A stretch of 64,000 nucleotides of DNA from Maribacter sedimenticola (GTDB lineage: Bacteria > Bacteroidota > Bacteroidia > Flavobacteriales > Flavobacteriaceae): positions 62,001 to 126,000 of the forward strand of contig NZ_FZNV01000004.1 of assembly GCF_900188415.1 (NCBI RefSeq), written 5' to 3'. The notes beneath the pieces were generated by a model. It was given only the letters and a program-made list of their open reading frames with translations, made no database searches and was not told where the DNA came from. The position numbers were made by a program, and so were the translations under genes. This document shows, one piece after another, positions 1 to 10,020 of the stretch (position 1 is the stretch's first letter; each line of letters begins with the position of its first letter).

Positions 1-2
1 GA

Positions 3-806
3 AAAGTTATAAAGGTTGTTGACCATTTTTCCGGTTTTTTTGCCTTTATCCTTGATGGCCATATGCACCTTTGGTTACCTAAAAAAATAGGCGCTCAAGT
101 AGTAGGTATTTCTATACTGGTCTTTATGGTAATAATCATCTCCGGAATATTCCTGTGGCTTCCCAAAAAACGAAAAAACCTAAAACAGCGATTAACGTTC
201 GATTGGAAACAAACCACCCGATGGAAACGTAAGAACTTTGACTTACATACCGTTATTGGGTTTTATATATGTTCACTGGCCCTACTACTTGCATTTACAG
301 GTACCATAATGTCCTATACATGGTTTCATTATGCAGTATATAAGTCAATTGGCGGACAAAAAGATGTGGAGTTCATTATTCCTGCCAATAAAAGTAACGG
401 CCAAGAATTGGGCAACATATTGCCAATGGATGCACTGGTTACCAAATTAAGGCAAGAATCCCCAGATGCCAAAAGTATAGAACTGCACTATCCTGCTACG
501 GAAAATGAAAGTATTTATGTTGAAATTTCTAATAGTGACGGTTTGTATTATAATGCCGACTATAGATTTTTTGACCAGCACACATTGGAAGAAATTGAAA
601 CTCCAAGCCTGTATGGAAAATATGAAAACGCCAAGGCCGCGGACAAATTACTTAGGATGAACTATGATATACATATAGGTGCCATAGGCGGACTTGCAGG
701 AAAAACAATCGCATTTTTGATAAGCCTGTTAACGGCAACATTACCCGTAACGGGTGCATTCTTATGGTATGGCAGGCATTATAAAAAAAGGTCAACAAAT
801 ACATAA
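3..806 (+). CDS. PepSY-associated membrane protein, 5'-truncated
   Basis: The reading frame is open to the left edge of the window (KVIKVVDHFSGFF before the first Met at 63), so the true start lies upstream and this is the C-terminal part. Visible are a His-rich turn (LDGHMHLWLP), a membrane segment with the PepSY_TM-like ending SGIFLWLPKK, a second segment starting at DLHTVIGFY, a roughly 90-residue periplasmic PepSY-like stretch, and a last membrane helix before a basic tail (GRHYKKR). In Flavobacteriaceae such proteins often sit next to TonB siderophore receptors and are thought to help iron uptake or reduction; the upstream partner is outside the window. Family assignment is good; substrate unknown. 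Confidence 0.8.
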   Translation, partial: KVIKVVDHFSGFFAFILDGHMHLWLPKKIGAQVVGISILVFMVIIISGIFLWLPKKRKNLKQRLTFDWKQTTRWKRKNFDLHTVIGFYICSLALLLAFTGTIMSYTWFHYAVYKSIGGQKDVEFIIPANKSNGQELGNILPMDALVTKLRQESPDAKSIELHYPATENESIYVEISNSDGLYYNADYRFFDQHTLEEIETPSLYGKYENAKAADKLLRMNYDIHIGAIGGLAGKTIAFLISLLTATLPVTGAFLWYGRHYKKRSTNT

Positions 807-942
807 TGGTTTACATCAAATCACTTCATTGTTCCATAAAAAATCCAAACAATGGTAAGATGTAAGTTTATTAACACATTTATCTTTGCAATAAGGTCAT
901 TCAAAGAGTCTTATAGGGGTATTTAATTCGCACTCAAAATCG

Positions 943-950
943 TACTTTTG
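943..950 (+). promoter_or_regulatory. Bacteroidota -7 promoter element for uvrA
   Basis: TACTTTTG matches the Bacteroidota -7 consensus TAnnTTTG and lies 18 bases before the ATG at 969. A clear -33 TTG at the usual 19-21 base distance is not seen. The element overlaps an in-frame TTG (948), which argues that translation begins at ATG 969 and not at that TTG. Confidence 0.5.
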
Positions 951-968
951 CAACTTTGCTATGAATAC

Positions 969-3800
969 ATGATTGAATACGAAGAAAATATAGAGGTCAA
1001 GGGCGCACGTGTGCACAACCTTAAAAATATAGATGTTACCATACCCAGAAATAAGCTTGTAGTCATAACGGGGCTATCTGGCAGTGGAAAATCTTCCCTA
1101 GCTTTTGATACCATTTATGCCGAAGGACAACGACGGTACATAGAAACGTTCTCGGCTTATGCCAGACAATTTTTAGGAGGTCTTGAACGACCGGATGTAG
1201 ATAAGATAGACGGTTTATCGCCGGTTATCGCCATTGAACAAAAAACCACTTCCAAATCTCCAAGATCAACCGTAGGTACTATTACGGAAGTTTATGATTT
1301 CTTACGCTTACTTTTTGCACGTGCCGCAGATGCGCATAGTTATAATACGGGCGAAAAAATGGTAAGTTATAGTGATGAGCAGATCAAGAATCTAATTATT
1401 GCATCCTATGCCGATAAGAAAATCAATATTTTGGCACCTATAATTAAATCCAGAAAAGGACACTATAGGGAACTATTTGAGCAAATTGCCAAACAGGGCT
1501 TTGTAAAAGTAAGGGTAGACGGGGAAATCAAGGACCTGGTCAAAGGCATGAAGGTTGACCGTTACAAAACACATGATATTGAAATAGTAATTGACCGCTT
1601 AAAGGTCGTTGAAAGTGAAGACTTTCATAAACGTCTTTCCGAAACCATCAATACCGCAATGTACAGTGGTAACAATGTATTAATGGTCTTGGAAGAAGGT
1701 ACAGAGGTTCCAAGGTATTTTAGCAGGGACTTAATGTGCCCAACCACCGGCATCTCCTACCCTACACCAGAACCAAATACTTTTTCCTTCAATTCCCCAA
1801 AAGGCATGTGTCCCTACTGCAGTGGTCTTGGACATGTATATGAGGTCAATGAAAAGAAGATTTTTCCCAACAAGAAATTATCCATAAAGGCGGGAGGAAT
1901 TGCTCCACTAGGAGAATTTAAAAAATCATGGGCCTTCAAACAGATAGAAACTATTGCCCAACGGTACAACTTTGAACTGACCGATGCAATTGCGGACATA
2001 CCAAACGAGGCGATTGATGTCCTTTTGAACGGAGGCAAGGAAAGTTTTGAGGTAGATTCCAAAACCTTGGGGGTTAAAAGAACATACAAAATTGATTATG
2101 AAGGAATATCCAACTTCATAAAAAATCAATTTGAAGAAGCAGCATCAACTTCCATTAAACGCTGGGCCAAGGATTATATGGATAAAATAACCTGTCCGTC
2201 CTGCAATGGTTTTAGACTTAAAAAGGAGTCGCTTTATTTTAAATTGGAAGGTAAGAACATAGCGGAGTTGGCCAATTTGGATATAGTGGAGTTATCGGCA
2301 TTCTTTTTAGGGTTGAACCAAAAACTAGAGGGCAACCAACAGAAGATAGCAGAGGAAATTATTAAGGAAATCAATACGCGAATACAGTTTTTATTGGATG
2401 TAGGGTTGGATTATTTATCCTTGAACCGTAGTTCCAAATCGCTTTCCGGTGGTGAGGCACAACGCATTAGGTTGGCTACCCAGATTGGTTCCCAATTAGT
2501 AGGTGTGCTTTATATATTGGATGAACCAAGTATTGGTCTGCACCAAAGGGACAATGAACGTTTGATTAAATCCTTGGAGTCTCTAAGGGATATTGGAAAC
2601 TCAGTAATCGTGGTGGAACATGACCGAGATATGATAGAACGGGCGGACCATGTGATAGACATTGGTCCAAAGGCCGGTAAAAATGGTGGAGAGATTATTT
2701 CACAAGGTACACCAGAGCAGCTTAAACATGTACATACATTGACTGCGGATTATATGACCGGTGTCAAGGAAATAAAGGTCCCTAAAAAAAGAAGGCCAGG
2801 AAATGGCAATGAAATAGTACTGTCCGGCTGCACGGGCAACAATTTAAAAAATATTACGGTCAAGTTTCCATTAGGAAAAATGATAGGCGTAACCGGTGTT
2901 TCCGGAAGTGGTAAATCTACTTTGATCAACGAGACGCTTTACCCGATAATGAACGCCCATTATTTTAATGGCGTAAAAAAACCAATGCCTTACAAGAAAA
3001 TTACCGGACTGGAGCATATAGACAAGGTAATAGATATTAACCAATCGCCGATCGGCAGGACACCAAGATCAAACCCGGCAACATACACGGGAGTTTTTAG
3101 TGAAATAAGGTCCTTATTTGCAAAAACCACAGAAGCCTCCATAAGGGGATATAAACCCGGCAGGTTTAGTTTTAATGTTAAAGGTGGTCGTTGTGAAACC
3201 TGTCAAGGAGGTGGACTTCGGGTAATAGAAATGAATTTTTTACCTGATGTTTACGTAGAGTGTGAAACGTGTAACGGCAAACGTTTTAACAGGGAAACTT
3301 TGGAAATTAGGTATAAAGGTAAATCTATAAGCGATGTACTGGAAATGACGATCAATGAAGCGGTAGATTTTTTTAAACCTATTCCTAAAATATATCGTAA
3401 GTTGAAGACCATACAAGATGTTGGACTAGGTTACATATCTTTGGGACAACAGTCTACCACCTTGTCGGGAGGTGAGGCCCAACGTATAAAATTGGCAACC
3501 GAACTATCTAAGCGAGATACGGGAAACACCTTTTATATATTGGACGAGCCCACCACAGGCCTACATTTTGAGGACATACGTGTATTAATGGATGTGCTGA
3601 ACAAGTTAGCCGATAAAGGAAATACCGTATTGGTCATAGAACACAATATGGATGTAATTAAAATGGTAGATTACATTATTGATATTGGGTATGAAGGAGG
3701 GCGTTCCGGTGGGCAATTGGTTGCAAAAGGAACTCCAGAAGAAGTGGCAAAGAATAAGAAAAGCTATACAGCTACGTTCTTAAAAAGAGAATTGGCATAA
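969..3800 (+). CDS. uvrA: Excinuclease ABC subunit A
   Basis: UvrA is the damage-recognition ATPase of nucleotide excision repair and acts as a dimer with UvrB. The 943-residue product has the full family length and both ABC modules: Walker [10 protein letters not shown] near residue 35, ABC signatures [12 protein letters not shown] and [12 protein letters not shown], Walker B regions [10 protein letters not shown] and [10 protein letters not shown], and a second Walker [10 protein letters not shown]. Zinc-binding Cys pairs are present (CPYC...CPSC, and CETC...CETC in the second module). ATG 969 is preferred over the in-frame TTG at 948 because the latter lies inside the probable promoter. 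The next gene begins 38 bases downstream on the same strand, so co-transcription is possible. No anomalies seen. Confidence 0.97.
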   Translation: MIEYEENIEVKGARVHNLKNIDVTIPRNKLVVITGLSGSGKSSLAFDTIYAEGQRRYIETFSAYARQFLGGLERPDVDKIDGLSPVIAIEQKTTSKSPRSTVGTITEVYDFLRLLFARAADAHSYNTGEKMVSYSDEQIKNLIIASYADKKINILAPIIKSRKGHYRELFEQIAKQGFVKVRVDGEIKDLVKGMKVDRYKTHDIEIVIDRLKVVESEDFHKRLSETINTAMYSGNNVLMVLEEGTEVPRYFSRDLMCPTTGISYPTPEPNTFSFNSPKGMCPYCSGLGHVYEVNEKKIFPNKKLSIKAGGIAPLGEFKKSWAFKQIETIAQRYNFELTDAIADIPNEAIDVLLNGGKESFEVDSKTLGVKRTYKIDYEGISNFIKNQFEEAASTSIKRWAKDYMDKITCPSCNGFRLKKESLYFKLEGKNIAELANLDIVELSAFFLGLNQKLEGNQQKIAEEIIKEINTRIQFLLDVGLDYLSLNRSSKSLSGGEAQRIRLATQIGSQLVGVLYILDEPSIGLHQRDNERLIKSLESLRDIGNSVIVVEHDRDMIERADHVIDIGPKAGKNGGEIISQGTPEQLKHVHTLTADYMTGVKEIKVPKKRRPGNGNEIVLSGCTGNNLKNITVKFPLGKMIGVTGVSGSGKSTLINETLYPIMNAHYFNGVKKPMPYKKITGLEHIDKVIDINQSPIGRTPRSNPATYTGVFSEIRSLFAKTTEASIRGYKPGRFSFNVKGGRCETCQGGGLRVIEMNFLPDVYVECETCNGKRFNRETLEIRYKGKSISDVLEMTINEAVDFFKPIPKIYRKLKTIQDVGLGYISLGQQSTTLSGGEAQRIKLATELSKRDTGNTFYILDEPTTGLHFEDIRVLMDVLNKLADKGNTVLVIEHNMDVIKMVDYIIDIGYEGGRSGGQLVAKGTPEEVAKNKKSYTATFLKRELA

Positions 3801-3838
3801 GTTCAATTTAAATAAAAGGTAAGAATACATAAATATAT

Positions 3839-4525
3839 ATGAGATCAGAGAAACATCACAAAGGCTGGAATGAAATTAAGACAAATGACTCTTGGGCCAT
3901 TTTTAAGATTATGGGCGAATTTGTCAACGGTTTTGAACGCATGAGTAAAATTGGGCCTTGTGTATCTATATTTGGATCGGCAAGAACCAAGGAAGAAGAC
4001 CCATATTATGAATTGGCGGTATCTATTGCAAAATCAATAGCAGAAGCAGGTTATGGAGTTATAACAGGCGGTGGCCCAGGAATTATGGAGGCTGGTAACA
4101 AAGGCGCCAGCCTTGCGGGTGGCACCTCTGTAGGTCTAAATATAGATTTACCATTTGAACAGCATGACAATCCGTATATAGATGGCGATAAAAGTCTTGA
4201 CTTTGATTATTTCTTCGTTAGAAAAGTAATGTTCGTGAAATATTCACAAGGTTTTGTGGTTATGCCAGGCGGCTTTGGTACGTTAGATGAACTCTTTGAG
4301 GCAATAACCTTAATACAGACCCATAAGATTGGCAAATTTCCAATTATTTTGGTAGGGAGCGATTTTTGGACAGGTTTAATGGATTGGGTAAAGAACACCA
4401 TGCTGAAGGTAGGTAATATTAGTCCAGAGGATTTAAACTTGATAAAAATTGTTGATACTGAAGATGAAGTTGTAGAAATTATCGATTCTTTCTATAAAGG
4501 TCATTCTATGAGTCCTAATTTTTAA
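3839..4525 (+). CDS. LOG-family (TIGR00730) nucleoside monophosphate phosphoribohydrolase-like protein
   Basis: The 228-residue Rossmann-fold protein carries the LOG motif PGGFGTLDE and an upstream GGGPGIMEAGNKGA loop. These belong to the family once called lysine decarboxylase-like and now known to include cytokinin-riboside 5'-monophosphate phosphoribohydrolases and AMP/pyrimidine nucleotide N-glycosidases such as PpnN. The likely reaction is release of a base from a nucleoside monophosphate in the cytosol; the natural substrate cannot be read from the sequence. It lies between uvrA and the next exported protein gene, all on the same strand with short gaps (38 and 8 bases), probably one transcription unit. 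Confidence 0.85.
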   Translation: MRSEKHHKGWNEIKTNDSWAIFKIMGEFVNGFERMSKIGPCVSIFGSARTKEEDPYYELAVSIAKSIAEAGYGVITGGGPGIMEAGNKGASLAGGTSVGLNIDLPFEQHDNPYIDGDKSLDFDYFFVRKVMFVKYSQGFVVMPGGFGTLDELFEAITLIQTHKIGKFPIILVGSDFWTGLMDWVKNTMLKVGNISPEDLNLIKIVDTEDEVVEIIDSFYKGHSMSPNF

Positions 4526-4533
4526 TCCTAGCC

Positions 4534-7383
4534 TTGGCCTCTAAATTCAAATCTTTTTTTTATATCGTTGTTGTCCTTATGCTTATTATGGGCATAAAGG
4601 GTCATGCACAATATGAGACAAGTCTAACGGTAAACTTGAACGAGTATACCAAAGAACTGGAAATCAAACAAGAATTTACCTATTATAACAATTCCAATTA
4701 TAATTTGGGAGTACTCTATTTTAACGATTGGGCCAATGCCTATTCGGATAAAAATACGGGGCTTGCTAAAAGATTTGCTCAGGAATTCAAAAAATCCCTA
4801 CATCTAGCCAAAGCTGACGAAAGAGGAATTACTACTATAGTCAGCGTTGTAGATGATGCCTATAATGGGTTACAATGGGGCCGTACCGAAGGTAAGGATA
4901 TCTTGAAAGTTACCCTGAACAAAATGTTACCGCCTAAGGAAACGACCAAAATTTTTATAACCTATAAAGTTAAATTACCTCCCAATAAATTTACACCTTA
5001 TGGTTATGACCCTAAAGGTGGATATTATTTAAAGGATTGGTATTTGACCCCTGCGGTATATGATGGCAAATGGGCTTTATACTCCAATAAAAATCTTGAG
5101 GACCTCCATACCAATGTCACCAATACGGTAATTGATTTTAAATTTCCCGATAGTCTTTACTTGGCTTCAAATTTTAACGTTACCTCATCTTCTTCCTTTC
5201 CCAATGGACAATTTGCCCAACTACGGGGAAACTTGCAGAGAGGCGGTGAAATTATATTGAAGACCAATGATGAGTTTATCACCCATACCACGCCGTACAT
5301 GACATTTTTGACCAATATCAAGGCTCCAAGATATAGCCCAATTGGTCAAGGTTTGTCTATCAATAAAGTAGCGGATTTTATCTACAACAACCTTGGGGAA
5401 TATCCGCACGAAAAGGTTTTGGTTAGTGAGCTGGATTATAATAAGGACCCTTTGTATGGTCTAAACCAGCTTCCATCGTTCATAAGACCATATGAAGAGC
5501 AATTTCAGTTTGAAATGAAGTTCCTTAAAACTGCCCTGAACAGTATATTAAAGGAAACCATGTTCTTAAATCCAAGAAAGGAGCAATGGTTGAACAGTGC
5601 CATAGCAAATTATCTAATGATTGCCTATGTGGAGCAATACTACCCTGATCAAAAACTGTTGGGTAAATTATCCAGAATTTGGGGTGTTAGAAGTTTTGAG
5701 TTGGCCAAAATGGATTTTAATGATCAATATGCCTTTTTATATAACTTAACTGCACGCAAGAATTTAGATCAAGCTTTACAGACACCAAACGACTCTTTGA
5801 TCAAGTTCAACCAAAAAATTGCGAATAAATATAAGGCAGGACTGGGATTGGCCTATTTGGCAGACTATATAGGAAAGGAAAAGGTAGATGAGAGCATTAA
5901 GACCTTTTATAAGTATTATAAATTAAATACGGTTAAGGTCCTTGATTTTGAATCTATTTTAAAACGTTCCACCACACAGGATATCAATTGGTTTTTTAAG
6001 GATTATGTATCTACGGATAGGAAGATAGATTTCAAAATAAAGAAAGTCAAAAAAACTGAAGATTCCCTTTTGGTGACGATCAAAAACAAGGAAGGTACCA
6101 ATGTTCCTATATCAGTATTTGGCTTAAAGAACGATTCTGTAATATCTGAATATTGGTTCAGTGATATTGCGTTGGAAAAAACGTTTACCATAGCCAACAA
6201 TCAAGAGGATAAATTGGTTCTTAACTATGATCAAAAAATACCGGAATTTAACCAAAGGGATAACTGGAAATCCTTAAAAGGTTTCCTTTCAAGTAACAAA
6301 AAATTGAAATTTACTTTTTTTAAGGATGCTGAAAACCCGTATTTTAATCAGGTTTTTTATGTTCCGGTCTTAAATTTCAACGTGTATGACGGTTGGGTAC
6401 CCGGCATGCGCCTTTACAACAAAACCTTGTTGGAAAGACCATTTGTCTATGATTTTTCCCCCTCCTACTCGTTTAAGGAAAAAGCCTTTGTAGGATATGG
6501 CAAATTCAGTTATAGAAAATACTTGAGCAAGAGTGGTCTCTATGTGGCCAACTACGCCATTGGCGCATCAACATCGCATTTTAATGTAAATTCCAGATAT
6601 ACCTCCATAACACCCTCTTTTAGTTTAGGTTTTAGGCCTGCGGATTTAATTAGTAATAAAAGGGAATTTTTATCTTTTAGGTATGTCAATATCTTAAGGG
6701 ATTTTGACCCTTCATTACAAAATTTGGCCAATGACCCGGACAATCCGGATTATAGTGTCTTCAATGCGCGATATATAAACAGGAACAATGGTATTTTGGA
6801 TTATAATTCCTGGTTCGTGGATTTTCAATTGGCAGGAAACTTTAGCAAACTTTCCTTTGAATACGAGTATCGTAAATTATTTGAGAACAATAGACAGCTC
6901 AACCTTAGGTTCTTTGCAGGTAAATTTCTGAGTAATAGGACACAGACAGATTTTTTTAGTTTTGCCCTGGATAGACCTACGGATTATTTGTTTGACTACG
7001 GCTATTTAGGAAGGTCTGAAGATTCAGGTATTTATAGCCAACAGATTATTATTGCCGAAGGCGGATTCAAATCCTTTTTGGATAAGGAATATCGGTTTTC
7101 AAATAATTGGATGGCCACGGTGAACGGAAGCTTTAACCTTTGGAAATGGATTGAGTTGTATGGGGATGCAGGCTTGGTAAAAAATAATGGGTTTAGTGAA
7201 AAGTTTGTGTATGATTCCGGTGTACGTTTAAACCTGGTTACGGATTATTTTGAACTGTACCTTCCTTTATATTCCAACAACGGTTGGGAAGTCTCCCAGC
7301 CCAATTACGGAGAAAAGATACGGTTCATTATTACCGTTAGTCCCAAAACCCTAACTGGGTTATTTACAAGAAAATGGTTTTAA
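4534..7383 (+). CDS. Exported M1-like pseudo-peptidase with C-terminal outer-membrane barrel-like region
   Basis: The best start is TTG at 4534: the frame closes just upstream (TAA at 4516) and the start is followed directly by a signal peptide (KFKSFFYIVVVLMLIMG, cleavage near GHA/Q). Residues about 20-300 resemble the N-terminal beta domain of M1 aminopeptidases. At the place of the catalytic domain there is no HExxH, and WLNSAIANY (352-360) aligns with the family's WLxEGFAxY with the zinc-ligand Glu replaced by Ser. After about residue 590 the sequence changes to alternating aromatic strands (SFKEKAFVGYGKFSYRKYL, many YGDAGLV-like turns) and ends in FTRKWF, as outer-membrane barrels do. 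I infer a non-catalytic peptidase-like periplasmic domain attached to a barrel; the 949-residue length fits that. Function unknown. Confidence 0.75.
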   Translation: MASKFKSFFYIVVVLMLIMGIKGHAQYETSLTVNLNEYTKELEIKQEFTYYNNSNYNLGVLYFNDWANAYSDKNTGLAKRFAQEFKKSLHLAKADERGITTIVSVVDDAYNGLQWGRTEGKDILKVTLNKMLPPKETTKIFITYKVKLPPNKFTPYGYDPKGGYYLKDWYLTPAVYDGKWALYSNKNLEDLHTNVTNTVIDFKFPDSLYLASNFNVTSSSSFPNGQFAQLRGNLQRGGEIILKTNDEFITHTTPYMTFLTNIKAPRYSPIGQGLSINKVADFIYNNLGEYPHEKVLVSELDYNKDPLYGLNQLPSFIRPYEEQFQFEMKFLKTALNSILKETMFLNPRKEQWLNSAIANYLMIAYVEQYYPDQKLLGKLSRIWGVRSFELAKMDFNDQYAFLYNLTARKNLDQALQTPNDSLIKFNQKIANKYKAGLGLAYLADYIGKEKVDESIKTFYKYYKLNTVKVLDFESILKRSTTQDINWFFKDYVSTDRKIDFKIKKVKKTEDSLLVTIKNKEGTNVPISVFGLKNDSVISEYWFSDIALEKTFTIANNQEDKLVLNYDQKIPEFNQRDNWKSLKGFLSSNKKLKFTFFKDAENPYFNQVFYVPVLNFNVYDGWVPGMRLYNKTLLERPFVYDFSPSYSFKEKAFVGYGKFSYRKYLSKSGLYVANYAIGASTSHFNVNSRYTSITPSFSLGFRPADLISNKREFLSFRYVNILRDFDPSLQNLANDPDNPDYSVFNARYINRNNGILDYNSWFVDFQLAGNFSKLSFEYEYRKLFENNRQLNLRFFAGKFLSNRTQTDFFSFALDRPTDYLFDYGYLGRSEDSGIYSQQIIIAEGGFKSFLDKEYRFSNNWMATVNGSFNLWKWIELYGDAGLVKNNGFSEKFVYDSGVRLNLVTDYFELYLPLYSNNGWEVSQPNYGEKIRFIITVSPKTLTGLFTRKWF

Positions 7384-7480
7384 ACTATCAAATTTTAATT
7401 CAGAACCTTCTTTTTTGTTATTAAATTAAAAATTATACAGATTTCCACCTTTTTTGTTGACAAATATGGAATAAATTAAC

Positions 7481-7497
7481 TAGCAACGACGTTGCTA
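7481..7497. promoter_or_regulatory. 17-bp perfect palindrome over the E1 promoter (candidate operator)
   Basis: TAGCAACG-A-CGTTGCTA has two perfect 8-bp arms around one central base. Its right arm contains the TTG that serves as the -33 element of the promoter below, so a dimeric repressor bound here would block polymerase. There is no T-run after it, so it is not a terminator. The regulator is not identifiable from this window. Confidence 0.5.
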
Positions 7498-7522
7498 TAA
7501 TCTACATGAATTGGTAGTTTTG
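7492..7522 (+). promoter_or_regulatory. Promoter of the fused E1 dehydrogenase gene
   Basis: A -33 TTG (7492-7494) is followed after 20 bases by TAGTTTTG (7515-7522), a full match to the Bacteroidota -7 consensus TAnnTTTG with the expected spacing. The predicted transcript would start near 7528, giving a leader of about 12 bases before ATG 7541. This is the best two-part promoter I found in the window. Confidence 0.65.
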
Positions 7523-7540
7523 TAAAAATCGGTAACACAC

Positions 7541-9952
7541 ATGGACGTTTCATCAAAAACAAGCAATGATATTTCTTTTGACGACTTTAAGGAGCAGATC
7601 ATAAGTGATTATGAAATTGCTTTTTTAAGTAGGACCTGTAGTCTTTTGGGCAGAAAGGAAGTGCTTACCGGCAAAGCCAAATTCGGAATTTTCGGTGATG
7701 GTAAGGAACTGCCCCAATTGGCCATGGCCAGATCCTTCAAAAATGGGGATTTCAGAAGTGGATACTACAGGGACCAAACATTTATGATGGCTTTGGGCCT
7801 ATTGAACCCAAAGCACTTTTTCCATGCGCTTTATGCTACAACGGATATAGAAAAAGAACCAATGAGCGCCGGTAGACAAATGGGCGGTCATTATCTCACC
7901 CATAGTCTTAATGCAGATGGCAGCTGGAAAGACCTTACCAAACAAAAGAATAGTAGTGCAGACATATCGTGTACGGCAGGACAAATGCCCAGATTATTAG
8001 GATTGGCACAGGCATCTAAGGTATATAGAAATTTAGATGGATTGGATAGTGCCAAATTTTCCAACAACGGAAATGAAATAGCTTGGGGTACTATTGGCAA
8101 TGCCAGTACTAGTGAAGGTATGTTCTTTGAAACCATTAATGCGGCCGGGGTGCTACAAGTACCTATGGTCATTAGCATATGGGACGACGAATATGGCATA
8201 TCCGTACCGGCCAAATACCACACCACCAAAGAGGATATTTCAAAAGTCCTTTCAGGTTTTCAACGCACAGATACCGATAAGGGATTTGAGATATTCAAGG
8301 TCAATGGTTGGGATTATACCGCATTAATGCATGCCTATGAAAATGCTGCGGATATTGCACGTCAAGAACATGTACCCGTATTAATCCATGTAAAGGAACT
8401 TACGCAACCACAAGGTCACTCCACCTCTGGTTCCCATGAACGATACAAGGATAACGCCAGATTGGAATGGGAGCGGGACAATGACTGTAACAAACGTTTT
8501 AAGGAATGGATATTGGAGTCTGGCATAGCAACCGTAGAGGAGCTGGAGACTATAGAAAAAAGAATAAAACGAACGGTCAGGGAAGCAAAAAAAGAAGCAT
8601 GGAGCGAGTATCTACAAGGTCTACTCAATGCTAAAAAAAGTTTGATTCACTTAATTGACCAAGCGGCCTCAAAAAGTGCGAACAAGAATTTTTTAAATAA
8701 AATTAAGAATGACCTGATAGCCGTAGAGGAACCTATCAAAAAAGATTTGGCCATTGCCGCCCGTAAGTCATTACGGTATCTATTAGGCGAACAAACTGCT
8801 GAAAAAAATGCGTTGAATACATGGACTACAAAGTTCCTAAATGATGCCCAACACGTTTACAGCGCACATCTTTATAATGAAAATGAAAACAAGGCTTCAA
8901 ATATAAAAGCCATACCGCCTACCTATAAAAATGAAAACGAACAGGTTGATGGCCGTGTCATTTTAAGGGACAATTTTGATAAATTGTTTGAAAAATACCC
9001 AAATACTTTAATTTTTGGTGAAGATACCGGTGCCATTGGTGATGTCAACCAAGGATTGGAAGGCATGCAGGAGAAATATGGCAAAATTAGGGTAGCGGAT
9101 ACAGGAATACGAGAAACTACTATAATTGGCCAAGGTATAGGTATGGCATTAAGAGGCCTAAGGCCCATTGCCGAAATTCAATATCTGGACTATATCTTCT
9201 ACGCGCTCCCAACGTTAACAGATGATTTGGCGTCATTGCTTTACCGTACCGCCGGTAAGCAAAAAGCTCCGTTGATCATTAGGACCAGAGGGCATAGACT
9301 TGAAGGTATTTGGCATTCTGGTTCCGAAATGGGAGGATTGATCCACTTGCTGAGGGGAATTTATATTTTGGCACCAAGGAATATGACCCAAGCGGCAGGG
9401 TTTTACAATACACTACTTAAAAGCGATGAACCTGCTTTGGTAATTGAAAGTTTAAACGGATATCGACTAAAGGAACCTAAACCGAGTAATCTTGGAGAAT
9501 TCTGTACACCTATTGGTAAAGTAGAGACCATTAGGGAAGGTAATGATGTTACTATTGTCTCCTATGGATCAACCTTAAGAATTGTTGAAAAAGCGGCAAA
9601 AGAGCTTCTTGAAGTTGGTATTGATGTGGAAATCATTGACGCGCAGTCCTTACTACCTTTTGATATTGAAAAAGATGTACTTAAAAGTATCAAAAAAACG
9701 AACAGGATATTGGTTGTAGATGAAGATGTACCGGGTGGCTGTTCTGCGTATCTAATGAATGAGATTATAGAAAAGCAAGGGGCTTTTAATTATTTGGACA
9801 GTGCACCCCAAACGCTGAGCGCCATGGCCCACAGACCCGCATACGGTACCGATGGTGATTATTTTTCAAAACCAAATAGGGAAGATATATTTGAAAAGGT
9901 ATATGCTATTATGCACGAGGCAAATCCCAAGGGTTTTCCTAAATTGAGATAA
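7541..9952 (+). CDS. 2-oxoacid (probably branched-chain) dehydrogenase E1, fused alpha and beta subunits
   Basis: This 803-residue thiamine-diphosphate enzyme joins the E1-alpha domain (about 1-400) to E1-beta (about 460-803) in one chain. It should decarboxylate a 2-oxoacid and transfer the acyl group to the lipoyl arm of an E2, which is not in the window. Alpha-domain signs are GRQMGGHYLTHSL and the cofactor loop TIGNASTSEGMFFETINAAG; beta-domain signs are FGEDTGAIGDVNQGLEG, RVADTGIRETTIIGQGIGMA and the C-terminal VSYGSTLRIVEKAA. The Mg/ThDP motif is unusual: the expected acidic residue of GDG/GEG is Asn187 and the expected Asn of the following NN pair is Asp215. Fused E1 proteins of this type are common in Bacteroidota and are annotated as branched-chain or general 2-oxoacid dehydrogenases; I do not separate these from sequence. 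Confidence 0.87.
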   Translation: MDVSSKTSNDISFDDFKEQIISDYEIAFLSRTCSLLGRKEVLTGKAKFGIFGDGKELPQLAMARSFKNGDFRSGYYRDQTFMMALGLLNPKHFFHALYATTDIEKEPMSAGRQMGGHYLTHSLNADGSWKDLTKQKNSSADISCTAGQMPRLLGLAQASKVYRNLDGLDSAKFSNNGNEIAWGTIGNASTSEGMFFETINAAGVLQVPMVISIWDDEYGISVPAKYHTTKEDISKVLSGFQRTDTDKGFEIFKVNGWDYTALMHAYENAADIARQEHVPVLIHVKELTQPQGHSTSGSHERYKDNARLEWERDNDCNKRFKEWILESGIATVEELETIEKRIKRTVREAKKEAWSEYLQGLLNAKKSLIHLIDQAASKSANKNFLNKIKNDLIAVEEPIKKDLAIAARKSLRYLLGEQTAEKNALNTWTTKFLNDAQHVYSAHLYNENENKASNIKAIPPTYKNENEQVDGRVILRDNFDKLFEKYPNTLIFGEDTGAIGDVNQGLEGMQEKYGKIRVADTGIRETTIIGQGIGMALRGLRPIAEIQYLDYIFYALPTLTDDLASLLYRTAGKQKAPLIIRTRGHRLEGIWHSGSEMGGLIHLLRGIYILAPRNMTQAAGFYNTLLKSDEPALVIESLNGYRLKEPKPSNLGEFCTPIGKVETIREGNDVTIVSYGSTLRIVEKAAKELLEVGIDVEIIDAQSLLPFDIEKDVLKSIKKTNRILVVDEDVPGGCSAYLMNEIIEKQGAFNYLDSAPQTLSAMAHRPAYGTDGDYFSKPNREDIFEKVYAIMHEANPKGFPKLR

Positions 9953-9967
9953 GTATTCCTTTAAAAT

Positions 9968-10006
9968 AAAAAGAGCGCCCATCAATACTTGATGGGCGCT
10001 CTTTTT
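9968..10006. terminator. Bidirectional intrinsic terminator between E1 and M16 genes
   Basis: Two 18-bp perfectly complementary arms (9968-9985 and 9989-10006) with a GC-rich core GAGCGCCCATCAA and loop TAC are flanked by A5 and T5. The site lies between two convergent genes and can end transcription from both sides. Confidence 0.93.
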
Positions 10007-10020
10007 AAAAATTACTAAAA

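Noticed and set aside
827-854. CATTGTT...AACAATG inverted repeat between the PepSY gene and uvrA
   Set aside because: A 7-bp stem with a 14-base loop and no T-run; common by chance in AT-rich DNA.
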